This document shows positions 1-8,697 of a stretch of 64,000 bases of DNA, in pieces. The DNA is from Cellulomonas fengjieae (GTDB lineage: Bacteria > Actinomycetota > Actinomycetes > Actinomycetales > Cellulomonadaceae). Each line of letters opens with the position of its first letter. Position 1 is the stretch's first letter. Location of the stretch: assembly GCF_018388465.1 (NCBI RefSeq), contig NZ_CP074404.1, positions 868,001 to 932,000 on the forward strand. The letters run 5' to 3'. Both the position numbers and the translations under genes were made by a program. The notes under the pieces are model-generated. The model did not search any database and was not told the DNA's origin. It worked only from the letters and a program-made list of their open reading frames with translations.

Positions 1-1
1 G

Positions 2-640
<639 letters not shown>

Positions 641-714
641 GCACGTCCGCGGCGGGGCGTCGTCTCCACGGCGCCCCGCACCCGTAGTCCCGCACACCAC
701 CGAAGGAGAGTCCC

Positions 715-1008
715 GTGGCAGACATCGAGGTCGACCTCGTCGCCACCGCCGGCAAGCTCTGGTCCGGCACGGCCCGCATGGTCTCGGCGCGGGCCGGCGA
801 CGGTGAGATCGGCATCCTCGCCGGTCACGAGCCGGTGCTGTCCGTCCTGCAGGCGGGCGAGGTCCGCGTGTTCCCCGTCGGGGAGGGCGAGCCGAAGCGC
901 TGGCAGGTCAAGGGTGGGTTCCTGTCGTTCGACTCCAACCACCTGACCATCGTCGCCGACGACGTCGTGGAGGGCGCCCGCCCGACGACGCCGCGCGCCT
1001 CGCACTGA
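715..1008 (+). CDS. atpC: ATP synthase F1 subunit epsilon, short form
   Basis: This is the epsilon subunit of the F1 central stalk, which couples rotor movement to catalysis. The GTG start at 715 is preceded by GAAGGAGAG at 701-710. The 97 residues form the N-terminal beta-sandwich (ARAGDGEIGILAGHEPVLSVLQAG, then VKGGFLSFDSNHLTIVADD). The protein stops soon after this domain, so the C-terminal two-helix hairpin found in epsilon proteins of about 130 residues is absent. That hairpin carries the ratchet-like inhibition of ATP hydrolysis in well-studied enzymes. Short forms are known in some bacteria. It is last in the atp operon. Confidence 0.95.
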   Translation: MADIEVDLVATAGKLWSGTARMVSARAGDGEIGILAGHEPVLSVLQAGEVRVFPVGEGEPKRWQVKGGFLSFDSNHLTIVADDVVEGARPTTPRASH

Positions 1009-1022
1009 GGGCCCCCGGCACG

Positions 1023-1433
1023 GTGAGCACGCAGGCCATCGCACTCCTGAGTGTGGTCGTCGTGGTGCTGCTGCTCACCGTCGTGGCCCTGTGGGGGTCG
1101 CGGGTGCACACGTTGAACCGTCGCGTCGGCTCCTTCCCGTGCTCGGTCGGCCGGACCCCCGACGGCCCGTGGTCCTCCGGCGTGGCGCAGTACGGCGCCG
1201 ACCGGCTCTACTGGTGGCGGTACCGCTCACTGGCGGCGCGGCCGCACAGCCGGTGGCAGCGCGACGGCTTCGTCGTCGTGGAGCGCACCGAGCACCAGGC
1301 CGGCCAGCTCGTGGTCACGTGCCGTGACGGTGCGGCGGCCCACCAGGTCCACCTCCTGATGAGCGCCGACGCGTACGCCGGCCTCACGTCCTGGATCGAG
1401 GCGACGCCGTCGCGCGTCGGCTCGGTCATCTAG
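1023..1433 (+). CDS. DUF2550 membrane-anchored protein
   Basis: This 136-residue protein has one N-terminal transmembrane helix (about residues 5-25, rich in V and L), then a soluble domain with [12 protein letters not shown] and [16 protein letters not shown]. That pattern matches the actinobacterial DUF2550 family, usually found between atpC and nucS. The GTG start lies 14 bases after the atpC stop, so it is probably co-transcribed with the ATP synthase genes. No catalytic residues are evident and the family has no established function. The family call is firm; the role is unknown. Confidence 0.85.
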   Translation: MSTQAIALLSVVVVVLLLTVVALWGSRVHTLNRRVGSFPCSVGRTPDGPWSSGVAQYGADRLYWWRYRSLAARPHSRWQRDGFVVVERTEHQAGQLVVTCRDGAAAHQVHLLMSADAYAGLTSWIEATPSRVGSVI

Positions 1434-1452
1434 CACCCCGGGAAGAGATCCG

Positions 1453-2148
1453 ATGCGTCTCGTCGTCGCGTCCTGCTCGGCCCGCTACAGCGGGCGGCTG
1501 AACGCCCACCTGCCCCTGGCCACGCGCCTGCTGGTGGTCAAGGCGGACGGCAGCGTGCTGCTGCACTCGGACGGCGGCTCCTACAAGCCGCTGAACTGGA
1601 TGAGCCCGCCCTGCACGCTGGCGGTCTCGGAGCCGGACGACGAGGCCCGGGCGGCCGGCGTGACGCAGGTATGGACCGTGCAGCACCAGAAGTCCGACGA
1701 CAGGCTGGAGATCGACCTGTACGCCGTCCAGCACGACTCGGCGCACGAGCTCGGCGTCGACCCGGGCCTGATCAAGGACGGCGTCGAGGCGCACCTCCAG
1801 GAGCTCCTCGCCGCCCAGATCCTCCTGCTCGGCACGGGCCACACGCTGGTGCGCCGCGAGTACCCCACCGCGATCGGACCGGTCGACATCCTGGCCAAGG
1901 ACCCGGCCGGCGGCACGGTCGCGGTGGAGATCAAGCGCCGCGGGGACATCGACGGTGTCGAGCAGCTGACCCGGTACCTGGAGCTGCTCAACCGGGACCC
2001 GCACCTCGCGCCGGTGCGCGGGGTGTTCGCGGCGCAGGAGATCAAGCCCCAGGCGCGCGTGCTGGCCACGGACCGCGGCATCGGCTGTCTGGTGCTCGAC
2101 TACGACGCGATGCGCGGCGTGGACGACAGCGGATCCCGCCTCTTCTAG
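1453..2148 (+). CDS. nucS: Mismatch-specific endonuclease NucS/EndoMS
   Basis: NucS provides non-canonical mismatch repair in actinobacteria that lack MutS/MutL, cutting both strands at mismatches. The 231-residue protein has an N-terminal DNA-binding and dimerisation domain starting [15 protein letters not shown], and a C-terminal RecB-like nuclease domain. The catalytic PD-(D/E)xK residues are visible as D145 (GPVDIL), E159 and K161 (AVEIKRRG). The last residues, SRLF, resemble the C-terminal clamp-binding peptide by which NucS contacts the DNA sliding clamp. The ATG at 1453 follows AAGAGAT. The DUF2550 gene lies just upstream, the usual neighbour. Confidence 0.95.
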   Translation: MRLVVASCSARYSGRLNAHLPLATRLLVVKADGSVLLHSDGGSYKPLNWMSPPCTLAVSEPDDEARAAGVTQVWTVQHQKSDDRLEIDLYAVQHDSAHELGVDPGLIKDGVEAHLQELLAAQILLLGTGHTLVRREYPTAIGPVDILAKDPAGGTVAVEIKRRGDIDGVEQLTRYLELLNRDPHLAPVRGVFAAQEIKPQARVLATDRGIGCLVLDYDAMRGVDDSGSRLF

Positions 2149-2158
2149 CCGTACCGCC

Positions 2159-2200
2159 CGGGCAGGTGGGTCGACGGCGTGACCGCCGGGTCCCTGCCCG
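2159..2200 (+). terminator. Possible stem-loop terminator after nucS
   Basis: CGGGCAGG at 2159-2166 pairs perfectly with CCTGCCCG at 2193-2200, and the loop contains a smaller GGTC/GACC pairing. It lies 10 bases after the nucS stop and before nagA. There is no T-run, so it could be a Rho-independent terminator of the U-tract-less kind or just a GC-rich hairpin. Confidence 0.35.
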
Positions 2201-2273
2201 AGGCACGCACGGGCGCGGGCCCGCACCGTCCGGGTGAGCCGGAACGGCGACCGCGTGCGCAAGGATGAGCGCC

Positions 2274-3458
2274 GTGAGCACCGAGACGCCCCTCGTCCTG
2301 CGCGGCCGGCTCGTCACCCCTCGCGGGGTCGTCGACGACGGTGCGGTGGTGGTCGACGACGCCACGATCGTGTGGGTCGGACCCGCGGCCGGCCTGCCGC
2401 GCGGGTGGAGCCTCCCGGAGCCGACCGACGTCACGCTCCTGCCCGGGCTGGTCGACCTGCACTGCCACGGCGGCGGCGGGGCGAGCTTCCCGGACGCGGT
2501 CGACGCCTCGGACGCCCGGCGTGCGGTCGACGAGCACCGTCGGCACGGCACCACGAGCCTCGTCGCCTCGCTGGTGACCGCCGCGCCCGACGTGCTGCTC
2601 GAGCGCACCGCGGTGCTGGCGGGGTTGGCGGACGCCGGTGAGATCGTCGGGATCCACCTCGAGGGGCCGTTCCTGTCGACCGTGCGCTGCGGCGCCCAGA
2701 ACCCCGCGGACATGCGGGCGGGCGATCCGCTGCTCGTGCGGCGCATCGCGCAGGCCGCGCGCGGCCACCTGGTCACGATGACCGTCGCGCCGGAGGTGCC
2801 CGGCTTCGACGACGTGCTGGACGCCCTGGTCGACGTGGGTGCCGTGCCGTCGATCGGCCACACCGACGCGACCGCCGAGCAGGTCGACGAGGCCGTCGAC
2901 CGCGGCTTCGACCTGTTGGCCGCGCGCTCCAACCGCCGGCTCACCGCCACCCACCTGTTCAACGGCATGCGGCCGCTGCACCACCGCGACCCCGGTCCGG
3001 TCGCGGCGTGCCTGGCCGCCGCGGCACGCGGGGAGCTCGTCGTCGAGCTCGTCGCCGACGGCACCCACCTGGCCGACGGCACGGTCCGGTCGGTGTTCGA
3101 CCTGGTCGGTGCGGGCTCGATCGCCCTGGTGACCGACGCGATGGCGGCGGCGGGGATGCCCGACGGCGAGTACCGGCTGGGCCCGATGGACGTGCGGGTG
3201 GCCGACGGGGTCGCGCGTGTCGCCGACGAGGGTGGGGCCATCGCCGGCGGGGTCGCGCACCTGCTCGACGTCGTGCGGCACGTGGTCGCGGCGGGCATCC
3301 CGCTGGCCGACGCCGTGCTCAGCGCCGCCTCCGTCCCCGCCGACGTGCTGGGCCGTCGCGACCTCGGCGCGCTGGCCGCGGGCCGCCGGGCGGACCTGGT
3401 CGTCACCGACCACGGCCTGGCGCCCCTGCGCGTGATGCGTGCCGGCGTCTGGGTCTAG
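2274..3458 (+). CDS. nagA: N-acetylglucosamine-6-phosphate deacetylase
   Basis: NagA removes the acetyl group from N-acetylglucosamine-6-phosphate, giving glucosamine-6-phosphate and acetate in the cytoplasm. It is an amidohydrolase with the metal motif DLHCHGGGG near residue 65, the metal-binding glutamate in HLEGPFLS, histidines in SIGHTDAT and THLFNGMRPLHHRDPG, and the catalytic aspartate in LVTDAMAAAG. I chose GTG 2274 because AAGGA at 2261-2265 lies 8 bases before it; the in-frame ATG at 2265 would overlap that site and adds three residues. It converges on the LacI gene, overlapping it by four bases at the stop codons. No nagB is nearby. Confidence 0.93.
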   Translation: MSTETPLVLRGRLVTPRGVVDDGAVVVDDATIVWVGPAAGLPRGWSLPEPTDVTLLPGLVDLHCHGGGGASFPDAVDASDARRAVDEHRRHGTTSLVASLVTAAPDVLLERTAVLAGLADAGEIVGIHLEGPFLSTVRCGAQNPADMRAGDPLLVRRIAQAARGHLVTMTVAPEVPGFDDVLDALVDVGAVPSIGHTDATAEQVDEAVDRGFDLLAARSNRRLTATHLFNGMRPLHHRDPGPVAACLAAAARGELVVELVADGTHLADGTVRSVFDLVGAGSIALVTDAMAAAGMPDGEYRLGPMDVRVADGVARVADEGGAIAGGVAHLLDVVRHVVAAGIPLADAVLSAASVPADVLGRRDLGALAAGRRADLVVTDHGLAPLRVMRAGVWV

Positions 3459-4456
3459 CGCGGGGGAGCGGTGCTGGTGCGGGTCGTCAGCACGGGCGCC
3501 AGCAGGCGGGTCTCGGCGGGCTGCTCGCCCGTGAGGCGGCCGATCGCCATGTCGACCGCGACCGCGCCGATCGTGTGCGCGGGCAGGTCGACGGCGGTCA
3601 GCGGCTCCGACTGCCCGAGGGCGACGTCCTCCGGACACACCGCCACGACGGAGATGTCGCCGGGGACGTCCTTGCCGCGCGACCGGAGTGCCTCGAGCAC
3701 GGCGGGGAGGGCGACCTCGTTGTGCACGATGAGGCCGGTGACGCCGGGCATGCTGGTGAGCACCTGGTCCACCGCGTCGATCGCGCCGCTGTGCGAGGAC
3801 TCGCAGGTCTCGAACACGGCCTCCAGGCCGAGGCGCGCGGCCTCCTGCGTGAAGCCCCGCACGAGGCGCGCGGCGTAGGTGGTGCGGCGGCTCAGGACCG
3901 CGCGCGGCGAGCCGATGAGGGCGATCTGCCGGTGCCCGAGCCCTGCGAGGTGGTCGACGGCGGTGCGGCCGACGGCCTCGAAGTCCAGGTCCACGCACGA
4001 GAGCCCGGTGGGGTCGCGCGGCAGGCCGATCAGCACGGCGGGCTGGCGCTGACGACGCAGGATGGGCAGGCGCGGGTCCTCGGCCTCGACGTCCATCATG
4101 ATCACCGCGTCGACCATCGAGCCGGCGGCGACGCGTTCGATCCCGTCGTGGTCGTCCTGGGTGAGCAGCAGGACGTCGTGCTTGAAGGCCTGGGCGCGCG
4201 TGACGACGCCGGTGACGAACTGCATGATCACACTGACGTTGACGTCGACGCGCAGCGGGGCCATGAGCGCGAGCACCTGCGTGCGCTGCGAGGCCAGCGC
4301 ACGAGCTCCCGCGTGCGGCCGGTAGTCGAGGTCGCGCACGGCGCGCTCGACCCGGGCGCGGGTCGCGGCCGAGATCGGTCGCTTGCCGGAGAAGGTGTAG
4401 GACACCGTGGAGACCGAGACCCCGGCCACCCGTGCCACATCGTCGATCGTCGCCAT
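3455..4456 (-). CDS. LacI-family transcriptional regulator
   Basis: This 333-residue protein is a standard LacI repressor. Residues 1-50 are the helix-turn-helix (TIDDVARVAGVSVSTVSYTFSGKRPIS), followed by the hinge and a periplasmic-binding-protein-like effector domain (VDLDFEAVGRTAVDHLAGLGHRQIALIG; GLIVHNEVALPAVLEALRSRG). The gene diverges from a GH1 beta-glucosidase with a 390-base gap that contains a perfect inverted repeat at 4573-4592, so it probably represses that gene and itself. Its effector is likely a beta-glucoside or its product, which is inference from context. The repeat is not the TGGGAGCGCTCCCA box known for CebR/CelR. Confidence 0.92.
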   Translation of the reverse strand: MATIDDVARVAGVSVSTVSYTFSGKRPISAATRARVERAVRDLDYRPHAGARALASQRTQVLALMAPLRVDVNVSVIMQFVTGVVTRAQAFKHDVLLLTQDDHDGIERVAAGSMVDAVIMMDVEAEDPRLPILRRQRQPAVLIGLPRDPTGLSCVDLDFEAVGRTAVDHLAGLGHRQIALIGSPRAVLSRRTTYAARLVRGFTQEAARLGLEAVFETCESSHSGAIDAVDQVLTSMPGVTGLIVHNEVALPAVLEALRSRGKDVPGDISVVAVCPEDVALGQSEPLTAVDLPAHTIGAVAVDMAIGRLTGEQPAETRLLAPVLTTRTSTAPPR

Positions 4457-4846
4457 CGTCGTCCCCTCGTCGGCTGCCCGCTGGCCACCCTAGCGAGTCG
4501 AAGCAGCATCGAAGCGGTGGCGCGCGCCGTCGACCGCTCCGCGCGTTTGTGCTGACCGCTATGCCCATTGGACCATCGAAGCGGTTCGATGGACAAGCCC
4601 TCATCGGGACGTTCCTCGCGATCCGCCCGCCCGAGGGCGCGTGCCGCACCGTCAGCGGCGCAGCGCCCCGCAGTCAGGGCTGGTCGACGAGGGGTGGCGG
4701 GAGCGTTCCCACGATGTGTATCGTATCGTTTCGACGCTCGCACGTCCCCGGGCCTGGACCGATCGGCAGAGACGCCGCTGCGACGTCCACGGCCCGCACG
4801 CCTGCGCAGGCAGCTGTCCCAGCCCGCTCGATCGAAGGACCCGCAC
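4457..4846. other. Divergent regulatory region between lacI-type gene and GH1 gene
   Basis: This 390-base stretch has no convincing gene. It holds the perfect palindrome at 4573-4592, a second copy of its left half plus centre (ATCGAAGCGG) at 4509-4518, and a weaker TCGAAGC at 4499-4505. A local AT-richer patch, TGTATCGTATCG at 4717-4728, is a possible -10 area for the beta-glucosidase. Promoters in both directions are expected, but no clean -35/-10 pair stands out. Confidence 0.6.
4573..4592. promoter_or_regulatory. Likely LacI-family operator (perfect inverted repeat)
   Basis: CCATCGAA and TTCGATGG form perfect 8-bp arms around the centre GCGG. The size and dyad symmetry fit a LacI-family operator. 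It lies between the divergent LacI and GH1 genes, about 115 bases upstream of the repressor start. A half-match ATCGAAGCGG occurs at 4509-4518, closer to the repressor gene. Confidence 0.6.
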
Positions 4847-6289
<1,443 letters not shown>

Positions 6290-6375
6290 CCCACCCACGA
6301 CGTCCGAGCAGCTGGAGGCCCTGGCCCACATCTGCTCGGACGTCGTGTTGTTGGCCGGTGGGGGAGGATGGCGGC

Positions 6376-6675
6376 GTGGGACGACGATCGACGAAGCGCC
6401 CGTACGGCGCCGAGCACGTCGAGCTCGATCTCGACCGGGCGACCGGTGGCCGACGTGCGGAGTCCGGGGCCGACGGCGAGTGGACGGTGCAGCGGGTGCG
6501 CGGCTCCGACCGCGAGTACCGGTGCCCCGGGTGCGACCAGCTGGTGAGCGCCGGGACGCCGCACGTCGTCGCGTGGCGGACCGACGGGCTGTTCGGCGAG
6601 GCGCTCGACGACCGACGGCACTGGCACTCCTCCTGCTGGCAGGCGCGAACCCGGCGCAGACCGACCCGGCGGTGA
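6376..6675 (+). CDS. Small conserved CxxC protein, possible zinc-binding
   Basis: This 99-residue protein starts at GTG 6376, seven bases after GGGGAGGA. It reads GRRSTKRPYGAEHVELDLDRATGG, then YRCPGCDQLV...GTPHVVAW...RRHWHSSCW, so it has a CPGC pair, a middle histidine and a final HxxC that could bind one zinc ion. Proteins of this layout are common in actinobacteria as conserved hypotheticals. It lies 21 bases upstream of the hydrolase pair in the same direction. A longer frame reading in from the GH1 gene is an artefact. The function is unknown. Confidence 0.75.
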   Translation: MGRRSTKRPYGAEHVELDLDRATGGRRAESGADGEWTVQRVRGSDREYRCPGCDQLVSAGTPHVVAWRTDGLFGEALDDRRHWHSSCWQARTRRRPTRR

Positions 6676-6696
6676 CGGCGGCTTAGGCTCGTCCCG

Positions 6697-7461
6697 ATGA
6701 CCACGCACACGTCCGACCCCGGCCTCATCCGAGCGCTCACCGTCCTGCCCGCCCTGCGCGAGGACGTCGAGCTGCACACCGCGGACGGGCTCACGCTCGT
6801 CGGTGAGCTCGCTCGACCCGTCGAGACGGCGCCCGCGGCGACGCTGGTGACGCTGCACCCGCTGCCGACGCACGGCGGCTACATGGACTCGCACGTCCTG
6901 CGCAAGGCGGCGTGGCGGCTGCCGGCACTCGCCGACCTGGCGGTGCTGCGGTTCAACACGCGCGGCACGACCAGCCCCCGGGGCACCAGCGACGGAGCCT
7001 TCGACGGGGGCGACGCGGAGCGGTACGACGTGCACGCCGCCATCGAGTTCGCCGAGTTCCACGACCTGCCGAACCGCTGGCTCGTCGGGTGGTCATTCGG
7101 ATCCGAGCTGGTGCTCATGCACGGCCGCGACCCGTCGATCGAGGGCGCCGTCCTGCTGTCCCCGCCGCTGCACCGGGCGACGGACGCGGACCTCGACGCC
7201 TGGGCGCAGTTCGGCAAGCCGCTGGTGGTGCTCGTCCCCGAGCTGGACGACTACCTGCGCCCCGACGAGGCCCGCCGCCGGTTCGCGCGGGTGCCGCAGG
7301 CCGAGGTCATCGGCGTCGACGGCGCCAAGCACCTGTGGGTGGGCGAGTCCGCTGTGCGGCGCGTGCTCGACGAGATCGTCGCGCACGTGCTGCCCGACCA
7401 CCCGGTCCCGCTGCCCACCCACTGGGACGGCCCGAGCAGCACGGCGAAGGATGACGCATGA
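6697..7461 (+). CDS. Alpha/beta hydrolase (dienelactone-hydrolase-like)
   Basis: This 254-residue serine hydrolase has the nucleophile elbow GWSFGSE with S133, the acid in PELDDY near residue 184 and the histidine H212 in GAKHLW, an intact triad. The segment VTLHPLPTHGGYMDSHVLRKAAWRL precedes a RFNTRGTTSPRG loop, which resembles the alpha/beta hydrolases with small-ester substrates found in actinobacteria. There is no signal peptide. Its stop overlaps the start of the next hydrolase by ATGA, so the two are translationally coupled. The substrate is not predictable. Confidence 0.85.
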   Translation: MTTHTSDPGLIRALTVLPALREDVELHTADGLTLVGELARPVETAPAATLVTLHPLPTHGGYMDSHVLRKAAWRLPALADLAVLRFNTRGTTSPRGTSDGAFDGGDAERYDVHAAIEFAEFHDLPNRWLVGWSFGSELVLMHGRDPSIEGAVLLSPPLHRATDADLDAWAQFGKPLVVLVPELDDYLRPDEARRRFARVPQAEVIGVDGAKHLWVGESAVRRVLDEIVAHVLPDHPVPLPTHWDGPSSTAKDDA

Positions 7462-8237
7462 GCCTGCACACCTACCGCGCGGACGGACCCGGGCTGCCCG
7501 TCGTCCTCCTGCACGGATTCCCGCTGGACCACCGGATGTGGGACGCCGTGGCCGACCAGCTCACCGCCGACCGAGCAGTCCACGCGGTCGACCTGCCGGG
7601 CACGCCGGGCAACGCCACCGATCTTCCGGAGCCCGCGCTCGAGGCCTCGGCCGACGCGGTCGCGGAGGTCCTGCGCGCCGCGGGGATCGACCGGGCCGTC
7701 GTCGCCGGCCTGTCGATGGGCGGCTACGTGGCGCTCGCCCTGCTCGAGCGCCATCCCGACCTCGTCGCGGGCCTCGCGCTGGTGGACACCAAGTCCACGG
7801 CCGACCCGCCCGAGGCGCGCGCCAACCGGCTGCGCATCGCCGCGCAGGTGGAGGAGTCGGGTTCGGTGGACGCCGTCCGGCCGATGGCCTCGTCGCTCGT
7901 GGGCGAGTCGACGAGGTCCTCGCGGCCCGCCGTCGCCGTGCAGGTCGGCGAGTGGATCGACCAGCAGGAACCCGCGGGCGTCGCGTGGTCGCAGCGCGCC
8001 ATGGCCGCCCGCCCGGACCGCTCGGACGTCCTGCGTGCGTTCGCCGGCCCGGTGGTCGTCGTGGTCGGTGACGAGGACACGGTCACGCCCGTGGAGGCCG
8101 CCGAGCACCTGGTCGCGACGGCACCCCAGGCCCAGCTCGTCGTCGTCCCGCGCGCAGGCCACCTCTCCTCGGTGGAACAGCCCGCGGACGTCGCGGCCGC
8201 CCTGGCCAACCTGGCGCAGGCCGCCGACTCCGCCTGA
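7458..8237 (+). CDS. Alpha/beta hydrolase
   Basis: This 259-residue protein has a complete alpha/beta hydrolase fold: oxyanion segment VVLLHGFPLDHRMWD, nucleophile S86 in GLSMGG, aspartate in VVGDEDTVTP and histidine in RAGHLSSVEQP. It resembles the pimeloyl-ACP esterase and 3-oxoadipate enol-lactonase group (COG0596), but nothing nearby supports either pathway. It starts at ATG 7458 within the stop of the preceding hydrolase and ends just before the converging gene at 8248. Confidence 0.88.
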   Translation: MSLHTYRADGPGLPVVLLHGFPLDHRMWDAVADQLTADRAVHAVDLPGTPGNATDLPEPALEASADAVAEVLRAAGIDRAVVAGLSMGGYVALALLERHPDLVAGLALVDTKSTADPPEARANRLRIAAQVEESGSVDAVRPMASSLVGESTRSSRPAVAVQVGEWIDQQEPAGVAWSQRAMAARPDRSDVLRAFAGPVVVVVGDEDTVTPVEAAEHLVATAPQAQLVVVPRAGHLSSVEQPADVAAALANLAQAADSA

Positions 8238-8247
8238 CGGCTGCTCC

Positions 8248-8667
8248 TCAGCGCGCGAGCACGCGCGCGAGGGCCTCCGCCATGTCGAGCGACTCGCCGT
8301 CCTTCCCGCCCGCACCGATCACGAGCGGGGGAGCGGACGGCTCCGGCGTGACTCCGCGGAGGCGTGCGGTCAGGCTCGACGGCGTGGTGAGCACGTAGAA
8401 CCTGCCGTCGGTGTCCACCGCGACCGTCTCGTCGCGCCGCAGGTACCAGCCGACCAACGGGGTCCGGTAGCGGGCGCGGCCGTCGTAGGAGCGCGCGGAC
8501 AGGGGCTCGGGGGCGGGGCCGTCGGTCAGCGCCCGGCGCAGGAACGCGTCGATCTGCTCCTGCGCCTGGGCGGACTCCGCCCGCTGTCGTTCGGCCAGCC
8601 GCTCCCCGTGCACCGCGGCAGCAGCCCGGCGCTCCTCGCGCCAGCGGGCCGCCTTGTCGTCCGTCAC
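8248..8667 (-). CDS. Hypothetical protein
   Basis: I do not recognise this 139-residue protein. The N-terminal third is a charged helix rich in R, E, A and Q (WREERRAAAAVHGERLAERQRAESAQAQEQIDAFLRRAL). The rest contains RTPLVGWYLRRDETVAVDTDGRFYVLTTP, which suggests a small beta-rich domain. There is no signal peptide or membrane segment. It lies 30 bases downstream of the coiled-coil gene on the same strand and could be co-transcribed with it. Codon use matches its neighbours, so I take it as real. Confidence 0.65.
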   Translation of the reverse strand: MTDDKAARWREERRAAAAVHGERLAERQRAESAQAQEQIDAFLRRALTDGPAPEPLSARSYDGRARYRTPLVGWYLRRDETVAVDTDGRFYVLTTPSSLTARLRGVTPEPSAPPLVIGAGGKDGESLDMAEALARVLAR

Positions 8668-8697
8668 GTGTGCCCCCGGAGCCGTCGCGGCCTGCCG

